From the NCBI GenBank assembly GCA_019448385.1, contig JAGTXO010000012.1, positions 580,501 to 644,500 on the forward strand: a DNA stretch of 64,000 bases. Direction: 5' to 3'. The notes beneath the pieces are model-generated. The model was given only the letters and a program-made list of their open reading frames with translations. It had not been told where the DNA came from and made no database searches. This document shows positions 28,654 to 37,934 of this stretch, in pieces. The first letter of the stretch is position 1, and every line of letters starts with the position of its first letter. The DNA comes from Diacronema lutheri (lineage: Eukaryota; Haptophyta; Pavlovophyceae; Pavlovales; Pavlovaceae). Both the position numbers and the translations under genes were made by a program.

Positions 28654-30870
28654 TCATCTGCGCACGGCCGTTGGCCCTGCCGCCAGGCCTGCTGGCCCGA
28701 CCGACAGATTGTTCTGGACCCGATCGATCAGCCCTTCGAGCAGAGTCGAGCCCGTGCACATGTGCGTCGTGAGCACGACGTAGCGGTGCGCGGCACCCGG
28801 CCTGCCGCTCAGCCAGCGCAGCGCGGCCACCTCGGCGCACGTGCACCCGCCCACGAAGACGACGAGGGCAACCGGCCGTTCGTCCTCGCCGCCGTCAAGC
28901 TGCTCGCCGCTCGGTGCGGGCGCGGGCGGCTGCGCGCTTGCCGTCTGCCTCACCTCGAACAGCGGGCCCGGCAGCATGCGCAGGGCGTCCTCGAGACCGA
29001 GCCACTGCCCGCACGTCGCTTGCTGCACGAGCCGCACGCTGACCGGCGCAAATCTGCGCCGAGCAGGCGGGCGGACGGGCGGTTGGCGACGAGCAGAGAA
29101 GCGCGGCGTGGGGCCGGCGGATGGGGCGCAGGCGCGCCCACAGGCCGGCCGGGCGCGCGCGACGGCGGGCGACGAGCGCGCGGTCGGCGCGCGCGGCGGG
29201 CGGGCGGGGGGGGGGGGGGGGGATGAAGGGGGGAGGGGGGTGGGTGGGGGGAGGAGGTGCGAACGGCATGCGCGCGCGCACCCCGAGAAGACGTACGCCG
29301 CATCCGTCGGCGCCGCGTCCGCGCGCTCCTCCTCCTCGACGACGAGCCGCAGGGCCGCGCGCAACGACGGCCATGCTGATCGACCCTCGACTCTGCGCAG
29401 GAGGCCAAGGGCCTCGAAACGGTCGAGCGTGAAGCTCAGCTCGTAACCGTACGTCTGCAGCAGCTCGGAGCGGAAGAAGGCGAGCTGGCGCTGGCGCAGG
29501 CCGTTGTTCACGACCGACATGAGGCAGAGCAGCCGCAGCACACGCATGAGCGGCTGCGCGAGCCCGATGAGCTCCTCGACAAAATCGGCGCACGCGTCGA
29601 GCGCGCCGCCGCCCGCCGCCGCGCCGAGGAGCGTCGTCTCGCCGCCGGTCGCGACGAGCGCGTGCTCGAGCTCGAGTTGGCGCAAGAAGGAGGGCGAGGC
29701 GGTGCGTGCCGAGAGGCCTTGCGCCAAATTGATGTGCACGGCGAGGGACTTGTGCTGCTGCTGCATGGTGCTCAGCTGCTTCATGAAGCAGCGCATCTGC
29801 GAGACGGTCTGAGCACCATGGCGTTGCTCGTATCCGGCCTTGATCTCCTCGGCCTTGGTGCGCAGCAGCGCGTGCAGCCGCGCGTAGGAGCACGAGCGCA
29901 GCTGCGTGTACAGCGCATCGTTCGAGTTGAGGCAAACCTTGGACTTGGCGGCCGACCCGCTGCCAGCGCCCGCGCGCACGTCGCCGCCGCCGCCGCCGGG
30001 CGCGGCGCCGCCCGCCGAGGGCACGCCCGCCGTGCCCGCCGCAACGTCCGCGTCCACGTCCACGTACGAGTGCCGCACGCCAAAGGTCTCGTCGAGCAGC
30101 CCCTCGTAGGTGAGCTGCGTGAGCAGAGTGCTCGCAATGTCCACCCGCCGGTCGAGGACGACGAGCGTCGCGCTCGCAGGGCCGGCGAGCGGCTCGGCGG
30201 GCTCGCGCGCGCCCGAGCCGCTCGCCGCGTCGAGCACGCGCTGCATCGACGTCATGAGCTCGACAACCGCCTTGGCCGCATCGCCCTTGCCGCGCACGAG
30301 CGCGAAGCGGCCGTGCGCGGCTTGCAGCTTGACGAGCGTGCGCGCGAGCTGCAGGAGGCAGAGGTGGTCGCCGTGGACGTGCAAGTCGACGAAGCTGTCG
30401 GCGCTCTCAAGCGAGAGCAGATCCGTGTCGAGCGGCACAACGTCCATCGCGAACTCGGCGACGGAGACCAAGTCATACGCGCCAGCGTCCTCGAGTGCCT
30501 TCTCGCAGATCATGCACCGCTGCGGCACAAAGACGACGACGTGCCGCGCGTTGGGCTGGTGCGAGCGGCCGCGCACCTGGCGTGCGAGCATGCTCATCAG
30601 CGCGATCTTGGGCCGCACCATGTAGACCACGCACTCGCAGTCCGTCTCGAGCGGCTCGGGCAGCAGGTGGTAGATCTTGTCGACGCCGCGCGCCTTGAGC
30701 AGGCTGACCTCGACCACGAGGCCAAGCGGGCCCGTCAGCGTCTCATCGAGCACGAGCAACTTGCGCCCCGGAATCCCGTCGAGCAGCTCCTGCAGCTCGA
30801 GCCGGCTTTGGTCACGCAGCGCCTTGAGCCCAAGCGGCGCTGAGTCGAGGTTCACCTGGCCACTCCCCAT
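28654..30870 (-). CDS. VPS33: VPS33, Sec1/Munc18 subunit of HOPS/CORVET
   Basis: Exons 29282-30870 and 28654-29053 give 662 residues, close to the usual 600-700. VPS33 is the SM protein that clasps SNAREs inside HOPS and CORVET for fusion with late endosomes and vacuoles. Family motifs include KLLVLDETLTGPLGLVVEVS, IYHLLPE, VVFVPQRCMICEKALE, ATLVVLDRRVDIASTLLTQL and TYEGLLDE. The domain 3b end is present as LRMLPGPLFEVRQ, and LVVFVGGCTCAEVAALRWLS is the usual C-terminal strand-helix. The intron is phase 2 (GTGCGC...CGCAG) and restores YVFSGFAPVSVRL. It carries a 17-base C run on the sense strand. Subtype A versus B is not resolved. Confidence 0.92.
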   Translation of the reverse strand: MGSGQVNLDSAPLGLKALRDQSRLELQELLDGIPGRKLLVLDETLTGPLGLVVEVSLLKARGVDKIYHLLPEPLETDCECVVYMVRPKIALMSMLARQVRGRSHQPNARHVVVFVPQRCMICEKALEDAGAYDLVSVAEFAMDVVPLDTDLLSLESADSFVDLHVHGDHLCLLQLARTLVKLQAAHGRFALVRGKGDAAKAVVELMTSMQRVLDAASGSGAREPAEPLAGPASATLVVLDRRVDIASTLLTQLTYEGLLDETFGVRHSYVDVDADVAAGTAGVPSAGGAAPGGGGGDVRAGAGSGSAAKSKVCLNSNDALYTQLRSCSYARLHALLRTKAEEIKAGYEQRHGAQTVSQMRCFMKQLSTMQQQHKSLAVHINLAQGLSARTASPSFLRQLELEHALVATGGETTLLGAAAGGGALDACADFVEELIGLAQPLMRVLRLLCLMSVVNNGLRQRQLAFFRSELLQTYGYELSFTLDRFEALGLLRRVEGRSAWPSLRAALRLVVEEEERADAAPTDAAYVFSGCARACRSHLLPPPTPLPPSSPPPPPARPPRAPTARSSPAVARARPACGRACAPSAGPTPRFSARRQPPVRPPARRRFAPVSVRLVQQATCGQWLGLEDALRMLPGPLFEVRQTASAQPPAPAPSGEQLDGGEDERPVALVVFVGGCTCAEVAALRWLSGRPGAAHRYVVLTTHMCTGSTLLEGLIDRVQNNLSVGPAGLAAGPTAVRR
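29206..29257 (-). repeat. C-rich tract in the VPS33 intron
   Basis: Seventeen consecutive C on the gene's sense strand (G on +, 29206-29222), with further C runs beside it. It lies between donor and acceptor and may serve as polypyrimidine tract. Confidence 0.8.
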
Positions 30871-30991
30871 CGTGGGGCCTTTCCCGCCAGAATGGAGGCG
30901 ATGGGGAGGCCGAGAGGGGACGCTCGCTCGTTCGTCGCGCCCCCCCACCCCCAACCAATATCTGCCCTGTGTAATAAGCCCCAAGTCGCAA

Positions 30992-32745
30992 TCAGTCAAA
31001 ACTGAGCGATTCGCCCTGGCCGGTAATTCGCGGCTGGCCGGCGCCGGCCGTCGGCATCTGCGGCGGGCCTGCCATCTCTGCGGTGAACTGCTGCTGGAAA
31101 TGCACGTTCGCCTGCGAGCGCAGCCGGGACACGCGCGCGAATCACGCGCGGTGCGCGCACGGCCGCCGGCGCGTCAGCCCGCGCGCATTGGGCCGGCACG
31201 GGCGAGCGTGGCGACAAGTTCCGGAGCGCGGCGGTCCGGGCCTGGCATGCACCACGCGGGTCGCGCGCAGGGCGAGCGCGCGCCTTGAAATCCGAGAAGA
31301 GTGAGAAGAGGAGGTGCAGCGGCTCCATCACCGAGTTGTGCACCGGGATGTCGAGGAGCGCGCACACGAGCTTCGCGTACTCCTTGAGCGGCATGTCGAT
31401 CTCCGCGCTGGGCAGCCGCACGTTGTCGAGCATCTCCTCAAACTCGGCGGGCCAAATCTGAGGCACCGAGCACGCGGCGCGTCATTGGAGGGCACAGGAG
31501 CGGGGCGTGGTCAACGTGCCGGCCGGCTGACCGCGCGGCGCGTGAAAGGGCGCCGCACGCACGGCGCGCACGCACCTGCATGAGCTCGTCGACCTCGGGC
31601 ATGGGTTTGGAGTAGGTGACGGAGGGTTGCGGCTTGTTCCGGTGCAGCTCCTTGATCGAGTCGATCCACGCGCGGATCGCCTTCGGGTCCTTGTCCGCGG
31701 ACTCGATTGAGCGCACGAGCACAGGCGCATGGCTCGACGCCTTTGTGATCGCGCGCAGCTGCAGCTGCATAACGACGGGATCAGACTGGTTGGACGTTGG
31801 CTCGTCGAGCACGGTCAGCCCGAGCGAATCGGGCTGCGCGTCGGGGCGCGGCACCTTCACGAACGGATCGATCTCGCCGACAGCAGGGATGTAGTCCGGG
31901 ATGAACGGCTTCATCTTGGTCTCGAGCTCGATGTTGTGCGGTTTGTACCGGCCGATGTACTGGAAGAGCTCCTTGATCTCGGACGAGACGTTCAGGTTCT
32001 CGTACTCTGCCGGATTGTACATGCCCGGTGCGATCTCGGGCTCGTCGCCGCCGTCGGCGTCGCCAGCCGTCACCTCACGGTGCGCGCCAACATGGCCATC
32101 GTCCTCGTCCTCGTCCTCGTCGTCCTCCTGCCCATCCGCGCCGTGCTGCTGCTGCTGCTGCTGCTGCGACGGCGGCTGCCGCTGCTGTTGCTGCTGCCTG
32201 CCCGTGCCCGAGAAGCGCGGCTCCACCTCGTCGCCATACTCGCCGCCCTCGTCGTCGTCGCCCACAGACGCGCGCGGCGGTACGTCGCTGCGCCGGCCGC
32301 CCGGATCAGCGGCGTGCTTGGCTCGCGGGTTCAGCACGTCCTCCACCGACTCCTCCGAGCTCAGCTCCATCGCTTCGTCGAACGGCTGGTTCTTGACGAC
32401 GCCCTCGTCCGCGCCGTCGCCGCCGTCGCTCCCCGTTGGCGCGCCCATGCTGCGCGCGCCGCCCTCAGCGATGGGTGGGCGACCCATGCCGGCGGGCGGC
32501 GATGGATGCGACTGCTCGTCATCGTCCAGTTCAAGCGCCTCGTCGTAAGGCCGGTTCTGCACGACCTGCGAGTCGTTGAGCGGGTTGCCGCGCTCATTGT
32601 CAGCGCCCGCACCGGCCGCATTCGCTGTGCTCGCGGAGAACTCGTCGTCAAAGTCGTCAAAATCGTTGTCGCGTCCCTTGGTGCGCGCCGCGTTGTCGAA
32701 ACCTTCGTCGTCATCGTCGCTCAGCACCTCGGGCTGCCCGCTCAT
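30992..32745 (-). CDS. IFT46: Intraflagellar transport protein IFT46
   Basis: Exons 31576-32745, 31284-31457 and 30992-31111 give 487 residues. IFT46 is a core IFT-B1 subunit that carries outer dynein arms into cilia. The first 240 residues are acidic and disordered, with Gln runs coded by CAG repeats. The conserved domain starts NPAEYENLNVSSEIKELFQY and continues KMKPFIPDYIPAVGEIDPFV, PDSLGLTVLDEPTSNQSDP and WPAEFEEMLDNVRLPSAEID. The second intron has a GC donor (AAG/GCGCGC), required to join LFSDFK to ANVHFQQQF. The end ESLSFD matches ETLTFS in human. It is divergent from the beta adaptin, 176 bp away. It shows that the organism builds a flagellum. Confidence 0.93.
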
Positions 32746-32921
32746 CGCGCGCCGCTCGCCCGACGGGGGCCCCGGTGGCTGCCCAACGGCAAGCAGCTGC
32801 ACCACGAGAGAAAAAAAAGGGGAGGAAAAAGGGAAAGGGCCAAAATCCGGCCTTGCTCCACCGGAGGCCCTCTGACCTTCATCGCTCGCCTTGGCCGAGG
32901 CCCGGGCGGCCGCAACGCGCG
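32746..32921. promoter_or_regulatory. Divergent promoter, IFT46 / beta adaptin
   Basis: A purine-rich stretch (GAGAGAAAAAAAAGGGGAGGAAAAAGG, about 32808-32834) is the only clear feature. I found no convincing RFX X-box. Confidence 0.35.
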
Positions 32922-35900
32922 ATGGACAAGATGAAGATGCCCAACTTCGCGGCGGTGACGGGCGTGGGCAGCACGGGCAACGATTCAAAGTACTTCCAGA
33001 CGACGAAGAAGGGTGCGCGTCGCCTTGCGCGCGCCCAGCCGCTGCCGCGGCGCACGCTCGGCAAGCCTCGGGCGCGCCTGCGTCGCACGGCGCGCGGCTT
33101 GCGTCGAGGAGGCCGCGTGCGCGCCGGTGATGAGCGATCGAGCGCGGCGCGCGCGCACGGGCGTGCGCAGGTGAGATTCATGAGCTCAAGGAGGAGCTGG
33201 CCAACCCGAAGCAGGACAAGAAGAAGGAGGCGGTCAAGAAGGTGATCGCCGCGATGACGGTCGGCAAGGACGTCTCGATGCTCTTCACCGACGTGATCAA
33301 CTGCATCCAGACGGCGAGCATTGAGTTGAAGAAGCTGGTTTACCTCTACTTGATCAACTACGCCAAGAGCCAGCCCGACCTCGCCATTCTCGCCGTCAAC
33401 ACCTTCGTCAAGGACTCGCAGGACCTCAACCCGCTCGTCCGCGCCCTCGCCGTCCGCACGATGGGCTGCATCCGCGTCGACAAGATCACGGAGTACCTGT
33501 GCGAGCCGCTGCGCAAGTGCCTCAAGGTGCGTGGTTGGCGCGCGTGGCGCGCGCTCGGTCGATCCGACGCTCGGCTCGCGCCGCCTCTGCCCGCGGTCGC
33601 GGCGGGTGGGCTTCAGTGGCGCAGGTTGGCGCCAAGCACGGGTGCACTGCGCACTGCACGGGCGCGGCACTCGGATCGAGCGCAGCAAGCGCAGGCGGCT
33701 GGCCGCGGCTGTTGGCGCATTGGCGCCGCCCATGTTGGCCGCTCGGCCGCCGGCGGCGAGACGCGCCACGCAGGCGCCTGCCGCCGCACACCGCTAGCAG
33801 CCGGCACGGGCTGGGCGCGCGCCATGCTGGTTGGGTGGCGAGCACGAGCGCGGGCGGCGCGTGTGCGGAGAGCGCGCGTTGTCTAGCGCCCCTCTGCCGG
33901 CCCTGGCCCCGCCACGCTCGCCGGGTCCGTGCGCAAGCGCTCACGGCCGCACACAACGCCGCACCGCGCGCCGCCCTGTGCCGCCGCAGGATGAGGACCC
34001 GTACGTGCGCAAGACGGCGGCGGTGTGCGTGGCGAAGCTGTACGACATCAACGGCGAGCTCGTCGAGGACCAGGGCTTCCTCGACATGGTGCACGACCTG
34101 CTCGGCGACTCGAATCCGATGGTCGTGTCCAACGCGGTCGCCGCGCTCGCCGAGATCTCCGAGACGTCGGACAAGGGCGCGCAGGTCTTCCGCATCACGG
34201 CGGCAACGCTACAGAAGCTGCTCGCGGCTGTGAACGAGTGCACCGAGTGGGGACAGGTCTTCATCCTCGACGCGCTTGCCAACTACCGCCCGCAGGATGC
34301 GCGCGAGGCCGAGTCGATCATCGAGCGCGTGACGCCGCGCCTGCAGCACGCGAACTCTGCGGTCGTGCTCTCGGCGGTGAAGGTGATGATGCGGTACATG
34401 GACTCGATCGACAACCAGGAGAGCTTAAAAGCGCTCTACAAGAAGATGGGCCCGCCGCTCGTCACGCTCCTCTCCGCTGAGCCCGAGATCCAGTACGTGG
34501 CGCTGCGCAACATCAACTTGATCGTGCAGCGCCGGCCGCTCATCCTCGCGCATGAGGTGAAGGTCTTCTTCTGCAAGTACAACGACCCAATCTACGTCAA
34601 GATGGAGAAGCTCGAGATCATGGTCAAGCTCGCGTCTGAGCGCAACATCGACCAGGAGCTGATGGAGCTGAAGGAGTACGCCGCGGAGGTGGACATCGAG
34701 TTCGTGCGCCGCGCCGTGCGCTGCATCGGCCGGTGCGCGATCAAGATCGACAAGGCGGCCGAGCGGTGCATCAACGCGCTGCTCGAGCTGATCCAGACCA
34801 AGGTGAACTACGTCGTGCAGGAGGCGGTCATCGTGATCAAGGACATCTTCCGCAAGTACCCCAACCGGTACGAGTCGATCATCGGCACGCTCTGCGAGAA
34901 CCTCGACACACTCGACGAGCCCGAGGCGAAGGCGTCGATGGTGTGGATCATTGGCGAGTACGCCGAGCGGATCGACAACGCGGACGAGCTGCTCGAGACC
35001 TTCCTCGAGTCCTTCGCCGACGAGCCGCCGATGGTGCAGCTGCAGCTGCTCACCGCGACGGTCAAGCTCTTCCTCAAGCGGCCAGCCGACACGCAGAAGC
35101 TCGTGCAGGACGTGCTCAACCGCGCGACGCAGGAGTCGGACGACCCCGACCTGCGCGACCGCGGGTACATCTACTGGCGGCTGCTCTCGACCGACCCCGA
35201 GGCGGCCAAGCAGGTCGTCCTCTCCGAGAAGCCGACGATCACCGACGACATCTCGGCACTCGAGCCCGCCATCCTCGACGAGCTGATCGCAAACCTGTCG
35301 ACGCTTGCGTCCATCTACCACAAGCCCCCCGCGGCCTTCATGGTCAAGGGCAAGGCGCCCGTCGAATCGTACCGCGACGCGAGCCGCGACATTGTCGACG
35401 ACGACGAGGGCGTGGGCATGCGTTCGGATGACTCGGGCGCGGCCGCCGCCGGCGCGGCCGCCGGCGGCGGCGGTGGCGGTGTGATGGACCTGCTGGGCGA
35501 TTTGATGTTGGGCGGCGACCCGACGCCATCGCCGCAGCCGCAGTCCAACCCGATGGGCGGCGGCATGGGCGGTCTCGACCTGCTCGGCGGCGGCGGTGGC
35601 GGCGGTGGCGTGATGGTTGGCGGCGGGAGCAGCGGTGGGCTCGGCGGGCTGGGCGGCCTCGACGATTTGATCGGCGGTGGCAGCATGGGTGGCGGCATGG
35701 GCGGCGGCATGGGCGGCGGCATGGGCGGCGGCATGGGCGGCGGCATGGGCGGCGGCATGGGCGGCGGCGCGCCTGCCGGCGGCGTGGCGACGCCCAAGCG
35801 CCTCGCGCTGCCCAAGACGGCGGAGGGGCTGCAAATGAGCTGCCGCTTCATCGCAGCGGGCAACGGGCGCGTCAACTGCGAGCTAACCGTCGAGAACCAT

Positions 35901-36096
35901 TCTCCCGCGCCCATGTCTGCCTTCGCCGTACAGCTGAACAAAAACTCATACGGCCTCGTCCCAGAGTCGCCCAACGCGCTCGGCGCCGCGATGCCGCCGC
36001 AGCTCATGCCCGGGCAGGCGCATGTGGCCACGTTTGCCCTCGTACCCAACGGCCAGCCGCAGGACATGCGTAACGGCATCCAGGTGTGGGATCGCG

Positions 36097-36135
<39 letters not shown>

Positions 36136-36838
36136 GGAGGGAGGGACGATGCCGTTACGCATGTCCTGCGTAACGATGGCGCATCGAGGGACGATGCCGC
36201 GCTGCGCGCGACACGTTGAGCCGCGGCTGAGCCGAGCGCTGTGGCCGCCCGGCCGCCGTCCCCCCCCCCCCCCCCCCCCCCCCTTACCTTCCCCACTCCC
36301 GCGCGTGTGCACAGATCGCGATCAAGAACAACCTCAAGGTCTTCTACCTGCAGGACCAGATGCACGCAAAATGCATCCTCCTCCCGTCGGGGCGGGTCGA
36401 GCGCGATGCCTTCCTCGCGCAGTGGAAGGGTCTCGACGGTCGCGAGGTTGCTCACATGTTTGCGGGGCTGCCGAGCGAAGCGCCGCAGCACATCCAGGGC
36501 GCGCTCGAGCAGGCGCGTGCCGCCGCCGCGCCGCGCGCATTCACTGGAAAGGCGCGTCGCGCGCGGGCGCCGCGTTGCCTGACGCGACGCGCCACGCGTT
36601 GCCCTGCGCCGTGCTCGGCCGCGCACAGGCCAACATGTTCCTCGTGGCGAACCGCTCGGCCGAGGGGAAGAACTATTATTACTTCTCCATGCTCACATTC
36701 AAGAACGAGCCGTACCTGATCGAGGTCGCAACGGCCGGCACGGGGCAGTGCAAGGTGACGCTGCGCACCGCGAGCTCTGGCCAGTACAACTCGGCCATCT
36801 TGGACTCAGTTGAGCAGTCGCTCAAGGCGCAGGCCTAA
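32922..36838 (+). CDS. AP-1/AP-2 complex beta adaptin
   Basis: Exons 32922-33012, 33171-33526, 33990-36083, 36315-36512 and 36629-36838 give 982 residues. It is the large beta subunit of clathrin adaptors at the trans-Golgi (AP-1) or plasma membrane (AP-2). The trunk is very conserved: [62 protein letters not shown] and [19 protein letters not shown]. The hinge (about 630-760) is Gly/Met-rich with seven MGGG units. The ear has NPMGG-side linkers, then [13 protein letters not shown] and a beta platform ending in AQA. The fourth intron uses a GC donor (CAG/GCGCGT), needed to join GALEQ to ANMFLVANR. As in most plants and protists, one gene probably serves both complexes. Confidence 0.95.
35685..35768 (+). 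repeat. 12-bp repeat coding MGGG in the adaptin hinge
   Basis: Seven 12-bp units (ATGGGCGGCGGC) code for Met-Gly-Gly-Gly in the flexible hinge, where clathrin-box motifs usually lie. Confidence 0.9.
36058..36170. repeat. 23-bp perfect inverted repeat around the intron 3 donor of beta adaptin
   Basis: The last exon bases 36058-36080 are exactly the reverse complement of 36148-36170 inside the intron. The donor (CAG/GTGTGG at 36084) lies three bases past the first arm, in a 67-nt loop with GC and GA dinucleotide runs. The pre-mRNA could fold so that the donor is exposed in, or hidden near, the loop. Confidence 0.9.
36260..36283 (+). repeat. C24 tract in beta adaptin intron 3
   Basis: Twenty-four consecutive C on the sense strand, 31 bases before the CACAG acceptor, followed by TTACCTTCCCCACTCCC. 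It is a candidate polypyrimidine tract. Confidence 0.85.
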
Positions 36839-37052
36839 GCAGCGGCCAGGCGGGCCGCGGCCGCAGCCTCGCCATGCCGGCGCACATCTCTCGGTCCGTC
36901 GGAGGGGGCTCGCCAGTCGCGTTGGCTGGCTGGGCACCTCGCAAGGCTCAGCTGAGGCGTCAGGGAAAAACTTGAAGCACGGTCTCTTGCTGACTGGCGC
37001 GTGGTGACTGGCGCCTTTTTCCGGCCGCACCCGGACTCTGCGTCAGGGAAAA

Positions 37053-37705
37053 ATGGGGAGCCTCGCCGGGCTCCGCCGAGGTGCGGGGTTGCTTGCACGC
37101 CCGTCAACGCGTCGGCTCGCCCAGGACGCGCTCAAGAAGGGAGGGGACGACAAGAAGAAGGCCGCACCGCTGATTGAGCCCATGTGGAAGACCACGGCCG
37201 AGTATAAGACGCTCAGCGACCTTCCGCCGCGTGAGGTGCTCAAGGCCGAGCTGCTGCAGATGGCCGAGCAGAAGAACGGCTTCCTCTTCGGCGAAGTCGT
37301 ACGTGCCGCGAGCCGCGTGCTGTCCATGCGCGCCTTTGGCCGCCGTGCCGTCACGTCTTTCGCGCCGCTTGGGCCCGTGCCTCACCCCCGAGGCTGGTCC
37401 GCACGGCCGCGCAATCATGCGCGACCCCGCCGCCCTGCGACGCCCTGCGAAAACGCCCTCTGCGCTCGCAGCCACCACCCCCGGGCAAGTCGCGCAAGTG
37501 GGAGGACTGGGAGCTGATCTGGTACGTTGGCATGGGCGCCTCCTTTCTGTATGCCGCCATCGGTCTCGCCTACAAGCCGGACTGCAAGATCACCACGTGG
37601 GCGCGCGCCGAGGCGATGAAGCGCAAGGCTGCCATGGAGGAGGCGGGCGAGGACTGGCTCGCGCTCATGAAAGAGGGCGCGTCCGCACCGCCCGTGGAGG
37701 AGTAG
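37053..37705 (+). CDS. Mitochondrial complex I ESSS (NDUFB11-like) subunit
   Basis: Exons 37053-37298 and 37472-37705 give 159 residues. ESSS is a single-pass accessory subunit of the complex I membrane arm. The first 25 residues are basic and Arg-rich and suit mitochondrial import. After the intron comes PPPPGKSRKWEDWELIWYVG, very like the plant ESSS signature PPPPGxxRKWEDWExIW. A membrane helix (MGASFLYAAIGLAYKP) and a charged tail (DCKITTWARAEAMKRKA) follow. The intron is phase 0 (GTACGT...CGCAG). This family is short and divergent, so the call rests on the WEDWE segment and the helix position. Confidence 0.75.
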
Positions 37706-37934
37706 CCGGCGCGTCTGGCGTGCGTGGCCCGCGGGCACGTCCGTCGGAAGCTGTTGGCCGCACGGCCATGCTTGCGGCGCCTACGGCGGAGGGCGCATGC
37801 GTCACACACGAGCTTGCGCTAGCGGCGTGAGCCTGACCGTCTGAGGTCTGACGTGCCTGTCAACTGCGAAATGGCCAGATCAAAAATGTTTGCGCGCGCC
37901 GCCGCGCGGACCGCAGCATGTGAAGTGGTGTGCC

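Noticed and set aside
32746-32921. RFX X-box upstream of IFT46
   Set aside because: GGCTGCCCAACGGCAAG has a loose half-site resemblance but lacks the spaced inverted GTTGCC pattern.
34425-35834. 469-codon minus-strand frame opposite beta adaptin
   Set aside because: The plus strand is one of the most conserved proteins in the window; the antisense frame has no motifs.
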